A DNA stretch of 64,000 bases from Cubamyces lactineus (taxonomy: Eukaryota > Basidiomycota > Agaricomycetes > Polyporales > Polyporaceae): positions 744,001 to 808,000 of the forward strand of contig JACDTU010000002.1 of the NCBI GenBank assembly GCA_022376465.1. Reading direction: 5' to 3'. Below, piece by piece: positions 23,630 through 34,790 of the stretch (within the stretch, counting starts at the first letter, position 1; the number at the start of each line of letters is the position of its first letter). Under the pieces are notes generated by a model, which worked only from the letters and a program-made list of their open reading frames with translations, was not told the DNA's origin and made no database searches. Position numbers and translations under genes: made by a program.

Positions 23630-24991
23630 ATGGCCGCGACTGTACCGCAGACGATGAAGGCTCTTGTTATTGAAGAGGTAGGTCACCAGCTTTATAGAGA
23701 TTGGACTATTGTTGACAGAGAATGTCATATCCAGGGTCATCGTGTGGCCCTCAAGGACCACCCGGTTGCTCCTGTGGGTGACAACGACGTCCTCATCAAG
23801 ACCGTTTCGGTCGCGCAGAACCCTACCGATTGGAAGCGTAAGGAACCGCTTGATCCACACACCATGGGGTTGACTGATGACTGAACAACGACTTCACTCA
23901 CACTAGATGTCGACACAATCGGTGTTCCGGGCACGATCCTCGGCTGCGACTTCTCTGGATACGTTGTGCGGGCCGGCAAGAACGTCTCAACGCCCAAAGT
24001 CGGAGACCACGTAGCTGGGTTTGTGCACGGCGGTGCCTTCACAGATGAGGGTGCGTTCGCGGAATACGTCAAGACCCCGGCCGACCTCGTTTGGGTTGTG
24101 CCAGAAGGCACGCTCAATCATGATCAAGCAGCAACTCTTGGTTGCGCGTACGTAACCCTTACTTAGCTGTCCATAGGGAAGCAGCTGATTTTGTGGACAT
24201 TCTAATCCAGCTTCTGGACGGCTGCGCAGGCGTTGTTCCATAAGACCCGCCTTAACCTGGTAGAACCTCCAGCAAAGGCGTCTGGCGACGAATGGATTTT
24301 CATCTACGGAGGAAGCTGTGAGTATTGGCGTGAATATTTGTGCCATCATACATTTGTCTGACGCTCTCGGTATGCAGCTGCTGTCGGTATCTTCGCTGTG
24401 CAACTGGCACATCTCGCTGGCTACAAAGTAGTCACGACTGCATCTCCGCGCAACTTCGAGTATGTGAGATCTCTCGGCGCAGACGCAGTGTTCGATTACA
24501 AGGATCCCGACGTTGTCGCGAAGATTAAGCAGGCAACAGGCGACTCCATCACGAAAGCACTCGACGCAATCTCGCTGAAGGACTCCCAACGAATCACCGC
24601 AGAGGCCCTTGCTCCCTCTGGAGGCAAGGTGGTTCTCGTGCTTCAGCCAATCCCTGACGCGACGAGCCGCAATGACGTCGAATTCTTCCGTACGTGCTGT
24701 CTGAACGCTGACAGGGTTGACTTCATTCTGATCTCCTACGTAGCGACTCTCATTTACACTGCGCTCGGCCGTGCATTCGACTTCGGGCCAAGCAAGCACT
24801 TCCCTATCTTGCCCGATGATAGAGCGCAGATCGTTGAGTTCCTGAAGAAGGTGCCTCAACTCGTTAAGAACGGTGCAATCAAGCCGGCGTCGATCAAACT
24901 TTGGGAGGGCGGACTCGCTGCGATTCCAGATGGCTTGCAGTATATGCGGGAGGGCAAGGTTAGCGCGGAGAAGATCGTTTACAGAGTGTAA
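23630..24991 (+). CDS. Medium-chain dehydrogenase/reductase, trans-enoyl-reductase-like (zinc-free ADH/quinone oxidoreductase type)
   Basis: An NAD(P)H-dependent oxidoreductase of the MDR superfamily, closest in form to fungal enoyl reductases of the LovC/ToxD group and related quinone reductases. The N-terminal GroES-like part reads MAATVPQTMKALVIEE, then VAPVGDNDVLIKTVSVAQNP and TDWK. It continues GVPGTILGCDFSGYVVRAGK, GDHVAGFVHGG and EGAFAEYVKTP. The nucleotide-binding segment is IYGGSSAVGIFAVQLAHLAG followed by ASPRNFEYVRSLGADAVFDY. The catalytic-zinc ligands of classical alcohol dehydrogenases are not evident. The C-terminus ends REGKVSAEKIVYRV at 24991. No polyketide synthase lies in the window, so a role in a cluster is unsupported; the substrate is unknown. 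It has four introns. Confidence 0.9.
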
Positions 24992-25296
24992 TATCCGGAG
25001 TTACCCAGATGGATGTGTACGATTAGCTTGTGTAGAGATCATACCTTCATGGATTATGCATGTAGTTGAACGCTGGGTGCAAGCATTGCCCGGTATGAGT
25101 CTACGCTCTGAGTACGGCCTCGCACAGTCCTGTAGGAGGCGGCAAACATATTTTTCTGAAAAAGGCAACTACTGGCAACTCGCGGCTCCGATTCATACGG
25201 TCATCCTGTCCGCCGGAGCCGCTCAGCGTTAGGACCGTCCTACTCAGTCACACTTTCATCACTTCCTCCTACTACTTGCATCTCGACATAACTGGA

Positions 25297-27884
25297 ATGG
25301 CTTCAACAGCGACCGCCACGCAGACCCGCACAGGAAACACTCGCGGACGTGGAGGAAACAGGGGCAGGCGCGGCGGAGGACGCGGCGGGCAGCAGAAGAA
25401 CGGCACGGCCGCTCGCGATTCCAGCCATGTCAGCAAACCAAACCCGCCCGCGCAGCTAGATGGAGTGCAAGACAATCAACAAACTATTGTGGAATCATCT
25501 AAAGACGTCAAACAGGATGCCGCAGCAGACGACGCATCCACCGCGGACGACGGCGCGGTCTGCTGGATTTGTGCCGAGTCGGTAAAGTACTGGTCGGTGT
25601 CGGAGTGCAACCATCGGACGTGCCATGTCTGCGCACTGCGCCTCCGTGCGCTATACAAGAAGATGGAATGCACATTCTGCAAGGTGCGTCGTCCGGATTG
25701 TCCTTGTAGCATATCGACTGATACGAACGTGCTCTGGGCGATCCATAGGAGCCCCAACCCTCTGTGATCTTCACCACCTCGCCCGACGCGCCATGGGCAT
25801 CGTACACCCCAGATAAAATACCATACAAGGATGCAAAGCTTTCGATCTCGTTCGAGACCCAAGAGATGATGGAGGAGACTTTGATCCTTCTCCGATTCAA
25901 CTGTCCCGACTCCCAGTGCGATTTTATCGGGAACGGATGGAGCGACCTCAAGCTGCACACCCGTGCGACACACGGGAAGCTCATGTGGTTGGTGTCTCTC
26001 TTCCCAGCACCATCCCATCGCATAACGTATTGTCCTCTAGTGATGTGTGCATACGCTTCAAGAAGGTTTTCGCTCACGAGCACGCGCTTTATGAACCCAA
26101 TCAGCTCCCCATCCACCTTCCATCAATGGCAAGAGGACATAGGCATGGCCATTCCAAACAGAACCAGCAGATTGAAGGCGGCGTACATCCACTCTGCGAA
26201 TTCTGCCGAGAATGCTTCTTCGGAGACGACGAGCTCTATGCACATATGCGCGAGAAACACGAAGAATGCTTCATTTGTAAACGAAACGAGGTCAAGGACC
26301 AGTAGTAAGTAGCCGTCCCATAAGTTGATGAGCAAGTTATGACATTCCTTTCTAGTTTCCGCAATTACGAGGCATTAGTGCGTCACACCGTATTAATTTG
26401 AAAGTGTACGTCGCTAACCACCTTCACGTATCTACAGGAGGAGCATTTCATGCATGCACACTTCCCTTGTCGTCGTGCCGAATGTCTTGCACGCAAGTTT
26501 GTCGTATTTGGCTCCGCAATCGACTTGAAAGCCCACATGGTCGAAGAACACGGCGCAGAGATGTCCGCACGAGATCGTCGTGACGCGCGACGCGTGCAGG
26601 CTGACTTCGAGTTCGAGGAAGCTGGCGTAGGTTCCGGTGGACGTCGCGGACGCCGCGACCGGGGCGATCGCGAACGTGAGCGGGAACGCGAACCCCCACC
26701 GCAGGCTTCCGCCCAGCCTCCTGGGGCTGGCGCACGTCCTCAGGCTGCTGGCGCCAGACGTCGAGAGGCCTTTGGTGGCAGTTTGACCGCAGAGGCGGGC
26801 GCGGGCCAGCAGCAGGCCGGTAGCCGTCGTCAATCACCGTCTCCTGACCTTGTAGACGAGCCCAGAATATCTGCTCTCGTTGCACGACTGCACGGGCTCG
26901 CGCCCAACCCGACTACAGCTGTTCCGGCTGTCAAGGCCGCGGTGCGCTCGTACAAGGCCTCTGAATCATCTGCACGAGATCTCATATCCACGGTGTGGAA
27001 CATCCTCGACCGCAACCTTGACGGGACCGCCAGCATCGTCAACTCGCTCGTCGACCTGGTTGACGAGGACGAGAAGAAGCAGAACCTGTTAGCCGCATGG
27101 AATGGCTTCAAGGTTGAGGTGTGTAGTTCATCTCTCTATCGCACTTGTATCCTTTGCTGATGAATCTTGTCCAATTTGTTAGCAACGCAACCAGTTCCCC
27201 GAATTGGTTCCTACTGCTACTGGTTCCGAATGGTCGGGCGTGACCAGTGGCCGCGTTCTCAATGCCAAGAACTCCACTGCAGCGCGTTCATCCACGCAGT
27301 CTTCTCGCCAGCTGTTGGATCGCGTTGCTCGTGCTGCCGCATCGACTTCAGCACAGGCCTCCGCTCCAAGCCGTACCCAAGTGACCGTTAACAGTTTCCC
27401 GCCCTTACAGGCATCCGCCGCCGCCGGGCCCTCGACCACAGCACCATTCCGTCAACCCCAGCGTGTCACGCCATGGGCCTCTGGCGCGGCGGTCGCTGCC
27501 CCGGCACCCGTCGTACGCGTCCCGACGTCCGTTCCCGGGCCTGGTGCCAAAACCAAAGCAGGTCCGGCCGTCCTTTCCAAGTCTGCGTTCCCCGAGTTGC
27601 CGTCTAGCAGTGCTCCTCGGGTTCCGCGAGGCGCGATTGGCGGGAACCAGTCTTTGAAGAAGATCTTGGGCGAATCTGCGCCTGCGCAGCCAGCATGGCA
27701 GAGTGGCCGGAGCTCTGCCGCGGGGAACGGCTCGGGGGAGAGCGGAGCATCCACTCCTGGAGAACCCTCTGGTCAGAATGAAGGGGATGTCGAAGGTGGA
27801 CAGAGCCAGGGCACCGTTGGGAAGAAGAAGGGGAAGGGGAAGCAGAAGCAAACCCTCTTCACGCTCGGTTCGTTCCCTACCTAA
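25297..27884 (+). CDS. HEL2: HEL2/ZNF598-type RING E3 ubiquitin ligase of ribosome quality control
   Basis: Hel2/ZNF598 ubiquitinates 40S proteins of collided ribosomes. The N-terminus is an RGG-rich tail (GRGGNRGRRGGGRGG). The RING motif CWICAESVKYWSVSECNH with RTCHVCALRLRALYKKMECT is at about 25560-25680. Next come the family-specific block SPDAPWASYTPDKIPYKD and a series of C2H2-like zinc fingers: FNCPDSQCDFIGNGWSDL.., MCDVCIRFKKVFAHEHALY, HPLCEFCRECFFGDDELYAH, ECFICKR and HFPCRRAECLARKFVVF, with AHMVEEHG after it. The C-terminal half is low complexity with one conserved helical block (LISTVWNILDRNLDGTASIV) and ends KQKQTLFTLGSFPT. The start at 25297 was preferred to an in-frame ATG at 25276 because RGG-tail homologues start near it. 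About six introns. Confidence 0.93.
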
Positions 27885-28284
27885 CGAATCACTGATACGA
27901 CCACTTGCTTCCTGGCATAGCAGCATAGCGTGTTAGATGTAGACGTAGATGTAACACGAGATGTAGCTCTATCACTTCAGCAACGCATTTAGCCAACGTA
28001 GGATGCTAGCACTCGGCCAATTGCCTCGGACACCGTGTTCTGGCATTTCATACTCCGTGGGCTGGATGGTATTAGTTTGGATGCCAGATAAATTGGTAGT
28101 GCGAACTGAGGCATAGGGAGGCCAAAGATTGCATGGCATTCGGAGAGCGATGAAAATGTATTATTAGCAGCAGGGAATACATGTATGAAGCTGTTCGTCA
28201 TAGTCAGTCGACGGAGCGGTTCCAAGACACGAGAAAGCACGCACTGGCAAGCCAAACCCAACACCCGTAGACACAATGAGCACC
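27885..28284. other. Convergent 3' intergenic region
   Basis: 400 bp between the stops of HEL2 (+) and the mL54 gene (-); nothing further is visible. Confidence 0.4.
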
Positions 28285-28741
28285 TCATTGCGTCTTCATG
28301 AAGTTCGACTCCCGTATCCGCTGCCTGTTGGCCTTCCGTAGCCGCATCTTCTCCGCCTTCCCACCAGGACCGTCATCGGGGATCTGCTTTGGCTCGAGGA
28401 GCGTCCATAGCCACGATGGGTACGCGTCGTCCGGCATAGCCATCACCTCCGGTTGGCCCTTGAGGTAGTTGAGGCCAACGAGCACCGTGTTTTCACCACA
28501 CGACGACTTCGCTAGCACGGCTGTGGGTGCGTCCGGACACGAGTGAGTGAGCGAGTGGAGCACGGAGACGTCTGTCTGGTGTCCACTCACGTTCTGCTGG
28601 TTTTGTCGACGTGCTAATGCTGTCGGGCTTCGCTGCCGCTTCTACGGGTGTGCTCTGTGTGGCGAGACATCTCCGGGGAGCCCAGAAAGTGTTGAGGCGC
28701 AGCTGGTGTCGGACGGCTCGCACGAAGGACATGGTAGACAT
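28285..28741 (-). CDS. MRPL37: Mitochondrial large-subunit ribosomal protein mL54 (yeast MRPL37)
   Basis: A small protein of the mitochondrial 54S ribosomal subunit. The N-terminus from 28741 (MSTMSFVRAVRHQLRLNTF, then WAPRRCLATQS) is basic and Ser/Thr/Leu rich, as expected for a mitochondrial presequence. After one intron (about 28522-28591) the mature part reads KSSCGENTVLVGLNYLKGQ, then PEVMAMPDDAYPSWLWTLLE, and ends RKANRQRIRESNFMKTQ. The block GLN-Y-L-K-G..P..-D-x-x-YPxWLW is the signature of the mL54/L37 family. A second ATG three codons on (28732) could be the start. Confidence 0.82.
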
Positions 28742-30752
28742 GAAGGCGCCCGTAACTGCTCCTGCACTCGACAGAAAAGGCCGCTTGCCTTTTTGAGTGT
28801 GCTTACCGTATTGTCGGGCGCTTCCTCCGCGACATTCGATTTCACGCACTCTATCTGCAATCGCTCTCCCAACAACTATAATCGATTCCGCTGTTAACAA
28901 CGTCAGACCATAACGACACTCTAACAGAATATTTATTAGAATGGCTCTCAAGACCGAGATACTTGGCACGATTTTCCGTGGGTGCAGCTGCCATGAAATC
29001 CGGGATCTCTCGCCAGCCCGAGACCGATGGCGATTTGAATGGCCGGCCCGTGAAGGGTTTGTTGATGGTGAGTTTGCTCATGCCAACGAGTGGAAGATCG
29101 CGACTGGCCTGAAGTCCAAATGCTCTGGCGATAGCGGCCAAAGGCTCATGCATTCCGATTGCATGCTCTGCTAAGAGGACTTCGTTCAGCCATATCATAG
29201 ATGTACCCTGCACTTTTCAGCAAAACTCATAACATAGGCCGTGACCCGGTGAGATTCCCTTCGAGAAGTGTGCCGTTTACATACGACGCTACATTCAATG
29301 CCTGGCAAAGACATAGGTGTCGGCATGTGCTGCTCGATGCTGCGTTCCATGACGACTCGAATGATAGTGTTATCGATGCCACTGGCAAGATACCTGTGAT
29401 GTATGCGGGGAATCTTTGGGCGCGATTGGAGTGAAGACTTACGGAACCCCTGTTAAGTATCCTCATGAGATAGACCAAGGTTTGCCGGTTCGCCAGACGA
29501 TGGGCTGGATACTGCTGGCGCTATATATGTACCCATAATCACCACTCCCGCAATCGCCCAGAGCGGCAGCAACACCAGTAGGGAAGTTTCGTTGCGAACG
29601 CTGTTCAATGTTGTGGACATGTCATCTAGAATAGCTGATCATAGGGAAGTTTGATGCGTTTTCTGCAGCGCGTGAACACAAAGCACTCTTACTTAGGAAT
29701 CGTCGTCAACTGATCATCCCCGTTTGGATCTGTGTCAGCTAGCGTTGGGTCAGAACTGGTTGCTTTCGCATATCTAACAGCACGACCAAGCTGATGATCG
29801 CAGTACATTCTTGAACGGTGTGTGTACCGTCATGATTTGAGCCGCTAATCGAATCTTATCTGGACGTGGGTTTGCTGGAAGCGTACGTTTGTGGGCAGTG
29901 GTAGTCTCGTAGCGTTGATAAAGTTAATAATGATGGACAATGGGGAGGTTGGTGGCACGGACGGAGGTAGTGTTGGGAAGAGATTAGTGGTTATCGCAGC
30001 GAGTGTACTTACTAGGAGAATTAATCTGGAAGACGGACTTCCTAATTAGGAGTGGCACTTCTATTTGATCATGAGGCTCATCCAACTGGCTGGCAGCGCA
30101 AGACCGACAGCCAGTCTTTGGTCTATCTCGGTGCAACCTGGAGACTTCGGACTCTTTATCGATGAATACTACCCAGTCTTTAGGCGGTTGGCAAGCTCGA
30201 AGTTTGTTTGGCGACCCTTAGTTCCATTGTTGCACTGCGATATGCTCCGTCACTATACCTTAAACTCAACGCCGATCCGTCATGAGTCGCCAGTTCCTGC
30301 TGGCGCCGTCAAACGGTACAGTGACCTCACTACTCCCGCTAATGTCATGAGTCAGCCGCCATGGTTACTTACATTTGTTCCAGAATGCTTCGTACAGCGT
30401 CTTGAGCATCCGAGAAGACGCGAATCGGTGCTGTCCTTTGCGTGCTGACTCTGCTGCAGAGGGCAGAGAGGAGTCGGTTTGGACATATGAAACTCCTGTG
30501 GTTGGAATCATATAAGACGTAGCCCGTACGCTTAATTCCAGGCCTCATCGGCAGTGCAACTGACACTAGGGTCGGTCCTAGTCCACCCCGTCTCGTATAA
30601 CCTTCCTCTCACAGGAATCCGTATTACAGGCTCTCTACCTCTTTACACGCACTGCAAGCCGTCCTCTGGAACGTCCTATTTCCACTGGTGAGCATGTAGC
30701 ATGGGGCTTCTGTCGTTTGCGATGCATCTCATCACCGCCGTTCTAGCACGTC
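28742..30752. other. Unassigned 2 kb; possible small minus-strand gene at 28880-29480
   Basis: On the minus strand a plausible intron (GTAAGT at about 29448 to CACAG at about 29400, 49 nt) and two moderately long open frames are visible: one gives SITLSFESSWNAAS and another gives MIWLNEVLLAEHAIGMHEP and AAIARAFGLQASRDLPLVG (29200-29090). I could not join them into one continuous protein and recognise no domain. The rest (29480-30750) is AT-richer and has no supported gene. A decayed or weakly expressed gene is possible. Confidence 0.25.
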
Positions 30753-31102
30753 ATGAAGGCATTCGCTACTATACTTGCTACTCTCGTCGTGCTTGCCATG
30801 GGAGCCAACGCTGCCATCGTCGAGTCTACCGCGGCCGCCGTCAAGCCCGTACAGCAGTCGCCAACACCACCGACGTCGCTGGCGTCAGCCCGGCAGCGCC
30901 CATCGAGTCGTCTCTCATCGGGAACGAAACCGCACTCGACGTCAACCCCTGCCACTGGGTTGGTAGCTGGCCGTTCTGCTTTGGCAACTGCCCAACTGGA
31001 TACATCGAGTGCACCCGCGACCCTTGCGGCGGCGGCGGACTCTGCTGCGGCACTGGTGTCAGGGTGTATTGCTGCAGGGAAGGCTCCGGAGGATGCTTCT
31101 AA
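30753..31102 (+). CDS. Small secreted cysteine-rich protein (one intron inferred)
   Basis: The first exon encodes a clear signal peptide, MKAFATILATLVVLAMGANA, with a likely cut after A20. The Cys-rich part lies in another frame further on: DVNPCHWVGSWPFCFGNC, then PTGYIECTRDPCGGGGLCCG, and VYCCREGSGGCF to the stop at 31100-31102. A 65 nt intron, 30824-30888 (GTCTAC...GTCAG), would join them in frame as IVDPAAPIESSLIG. The donor is weak, so a frame error is the alternative. The mature product would be about 70 residues with ten cysteines, like many small secreted fungal proteins. Such proteins act outside the cell, but this one's role is unknown. Confidence 0.55.
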
Positions 31103-31769
31103 GCGACTAGCAGTAGCATCCGAGGAAGTCTGGCAATCTCGGGGCCCAGATAGCTCTATCTTCGCGGTGTGATATCTTGTATCCGTCCAGCAACTTGAGC
31201 GGACGTGTCTGCAGGTTTCGTGTCATTATGTGCAGCTGGAAATGAATACCTATCTTGTCAACATTATTCTGCTCCCGAGGCGAGAAGCTGTGTCTTCGTA
31301 GCGAATTGAGAGGATGACTGCACCTACGGAGATTCCTCCGTCTTGCTTGTTGGCTGGTACTGTGCGATAGTGCCCATGTAGAGCTCTGGTATTCTATACG
31401 CCATGAGGGGGAACCTTGGAGGTTGTGGCTGTCGTCCAACCATCAGGTAAGACTGTGACACCCAGGCTTAGAAACTGACAGCATAGCATAAGGTATAAAG
31501 TATTATAACGAAGTTTGCAGGTAGCTAAAAACACAATCAAGACTGTTGTACATGGTGAACTAGTGCAGACGTGTACGAATAAGATTCTGGTTGAGGCAAA
31601 GGGCAGCGAGCTCAAGATCACAAACAACGCCCACTACACGCGCTTTTCGTCTCCTCACCGCATCGACTCTCCATTACCTCCTCGTGGGGCGTGCACGGCC
31701 TAGGGTCGCCTTCACGGAGTACGCAACGCCCTACTCCATGTGTCAGCAAGCCGCAAGCGCAGCTACGAT
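31103..31769. other. 3' region of the Cys-rich gene; no further gene seen
   Basis: Convergent spacer towards the doubtful minus-strand gene at 31770-32316. Only short frames in both directions; nothing recognisable. Confidence 0.35.
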
Positions 31770-32316
31770 CTAGATCGCATCGCTGCTCACCGTGAAGAGT
31801 GCCTTCATGCGGGCTTTCGCGCTCTTGGTGGTCGAGACGGAGCTGGCGGTGTTGGGCGTGGAGGGGAGCACAGGCGAGATCTCGATCTCGATGTCTTCTT
31901 CGTCCGACTCGAAGATATCCGACTGCCAAAAGCGGTGGACAATGGGTGAGCAGGGGTACAGCATGCGCTTGAGCACAATAGCGCGGCAGACGTACCAATG
32001 CGTAGCTCGACCGCGGCTGTCTATCGGCTTCTGAGTAGCGATAGTCGACCGTTTGCTACGAGAAGCGATCTGATTGAGCCCCCGAGTCCACGGAACGCAC
32101 GCATCAAACATCTTCAGGACGTACCATGAGATCTTTTCGACGGATAGGCACCGTATGAGTGGTGTTACAGCACAATTGAGGCAGTTTGCGCCTGCGTTGT
32201 GAGTTGCATTGGGCATAGATAGGGAATTGTCTGTCGCAAGGAAATACGAGAGGCTGGAAGGAGTGGGAAGGGTTGTATTGGCAGGCATCGTAAGGAGTCT
32301 CAGAAAGCGGTTGCAT
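31770..32316 (-). CDS. Doubtful small hypothetical protein
   Basis: A possible two-exon gene. Exon 1 from an ATG at 32316 reads MQPLSETPYDACQYNPSHSF and ends KDLM. A consensus donor GTACGT at about 32124 and acceptor near 32070 (about 55 nt) lead in frame to IASRSKRSTIATQKPIDSRG. The frame then stays open through FWQSDIFESDEEDIEIEI and ends ARMKALFTVSSDAI at 31770. A further possible donor (TTG|GTACGT) occurs inside this second exon and would change the end. Alternatively the single uninterrupted frame from 32549 is used. The acidic patch ESDEEDIEIEI is the only feature; no family is recognised. Confidence 0.3.
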
Positions 32317-34790
32317 ATTGTATTGGGTGGTAAGGACTGATGATGGGTCGATCGCGCTGCCGGGCGGGAAGAGAGTGGGCTGTCGACGTTCACGGGTGTA
32401 AAGCAAAGGAGTGTGAAGCTCTCTGCTGCCCTCGATGAACGTTCGCCTGGACGTTGAGGGCAAGAGAAAGAGTGGAGAACGCGACGGGTGGGAAAAGCGC
32501 CGCGTTTTATACCACCGCCCCAGCGATACTGATTTGGATAGCTCGACAAAACGGGGAGATATGACTGGGGATATGTCTCGGACGCGCATCCGCCCTTTCT
32601 GCTTTAGTACCGGGCACGTCGCATCACTATGCCCCAAACTCGCGGTGCCACGCAATCCGCGGTACAATGGTCGTCGACGTACATCATCTCCACGCCTCCC
32701 GCCTGGAGCAAGTAGGCCATGCCACCTGCAGTTACAAACTACTTTGGGCAGGAGGGAGAGCTCAACTGCGCCATCCACAGCTACTTCTAGATAGGAATAT
32801 ATGAAACAACACTCGCACGTCCCCTTCAGGAACACTCGAGGCCCTCGACCTCGGCATGCCACCTTCCCAACGAACTACTAGCACGCCAAAACAACCCGCC
32901 ACTGCCCGGAGCGATAGCCAACCAACAAGTAGGTCAACGCGCCCTCATCATCGCTACTAATATCAAGTCAAGACCACGGCCTTCAGCCGTTCAGTTTTTG
33001 CGATCGAAAGTCGCAGAAATAGTGAAGGTATTGGAGTCAGTTGACTCCGCCAGCCCCATACAGTGAGTAGACGAGCAAAAGCAGGGAGACGGTGATACAA
33101 GAATGCTTGGTTAATGTCAGAATAGGTGCATACGAACATCTGAACTGTTCTCTCTGCACGGAAGGAGAACGAGGAACCACAAGCACAGAGCTCGCAGGAA
33201 CCTCTGTGTGCAGTGTGATAGGGAGATTTCCCTGACGGTACGAGGTATCAACATTCCAAGGAAAGCCAAGATGAAGGTGCAAGACAGGGATATAACATCG
33301 AGAGAGAGCGAAAAGGTGTGAGGTGAGCTGCAGGTGCTCCGCCGACGCAGTCGCACCGACCGAGCATCTCATGGACATATTCTTGACGTACCTGGACCAC
33401 CACTGACTAGGATATCAGCCTGGAAAGAGCGCACCTTATATTGCCCACAAGTCACGCAACAGACTAGGGCTAGCTGTCGCGAAAGAGGGGAGTAGCGTCG
33501 CGCGCCGCCCGCATGGAGTCGCAGAAGTACCATCGGCATGCATCATGCAAGTGCGAGCAACAGGTCCGAGGGTGTCGGCTTGACACGAGCTATTGGTCCG
33601 CGCGAGGATCGTCGGCACAGTGGAAATTGGAGCTGGAGCGCTCTCAGGGAAAGGAAGGCTGCAAGGTGACTTGAGATTCCGATATGGAGGAAAACGCGAA
33701 GGCTAGAAGTGAATCAAAATGTTGAGGGTTGCTGCAAAGGCCCGCAGCGCGACATGATATAGCAAGAGGGAGAGGAGAAGGTCGCAGTGGTCGTTGTCTG
33801 CGGACGATGGTGGTGGTTCACACTCAAGAGGCGCACTGTGCCACTCGTCGGGACAGAGCCGAAACAATGGCCTCCGCCGACATGGATCAGCCACCATATT
33901 CTCTTTTATCCCTGCGGCCAAACCCCCTCACAGTCCGGTGTCTTTGATTGTGGAATATCTGTTCGTTATTCGCGTAGACGACGGCTTGTAAGTACGTGGC
34001 TGGCTCATCCTCCTCGAGAACGATGTTCACGAGAAGCGTGACAACTTGACGCTAACCGCCTCACCAGGTTCCAACCGCTCGACGTTTCGTTCGTTGCATC
34101 AGTATTGATATTAGTGTTTATGCCTACCGTGGCAATACATGAGAATAAAATTGTCTGCAACTTGACCGAACCCAAAGACCCAGCTACGTATCCCCTCCTA
34201 CGCTCTACCACCAGTACAATCATCGACTCGTCCACCCTTCTCGCCGACTCAGCCAATCTGGACTCGGAATACCACCATTGCCCAAGAGTCTGCGAGTAAT
34301 CTGCTCTTGTAAGCACATCCCTGCTGCTATGTCCACAGTACTAGTCGACTGAATCTTCTATAGCCTGTACGCACCCCCAGGGACTGGGGGGCGGCGTATC
34401 CAATGCTTCCCGGTACTTCCAGAAGACAGTCTGAGTCGGGTGTACCACGGACAGCTACTTGAATATGGGCATAGTGGCCGAAGAGACTCGCTCAATACGT
34501 TTTCCATGCGCTGACGTAGCGTACTCTTGAGTATCAAATCAGTCGGACCGCTAGCAATGCAGGACTGTGACCCCCCAATACTCGCGGTGCTATTGAAAGA
34601 GGCCTCATGGAGCATTTGTTTCGAGATAATATCATCTCAGGAAAGGAGACTAGAGACCATTTGAGCGGTCTGTCAAGTAATGCATCTTATAGAGTTGTTC
34701 CTGCCACGAGAACGACTCACAGAGATCACTCAAGAATATAGTCTCAATTGGTATAGCTGCAACCACTTGAGTTTTACAAGGCTACCAACG
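32317..34790. other. Large intergenic stretch without a supported gene
   Basis: 2.5 kb with many stops in all frames and no domain-like peptide. No terminal repeats or transposase motifs were recognised, so I cannot assign it to a mobile element. It may hold long UTRs, a non-coding RNA or fast-evolving small genes. Confidence 0.35.

Noticed and set aside
23630..24991. Secondary-metabolite gene cluster around the enoyl-reductase-like gene and the MFS transporter
   Set aside because: No polyketide synthase, NRPS or other tailoring enzymes occur nearby; the two genes are 23 kb apart with housekeeping genes between them.
26432..26885. Two minus-strand frames opposite HEL2
   Set aside because: They are in the complement of GC-rich Arg/Glu/Pro codons of HEL2; no conserved motif is visible.
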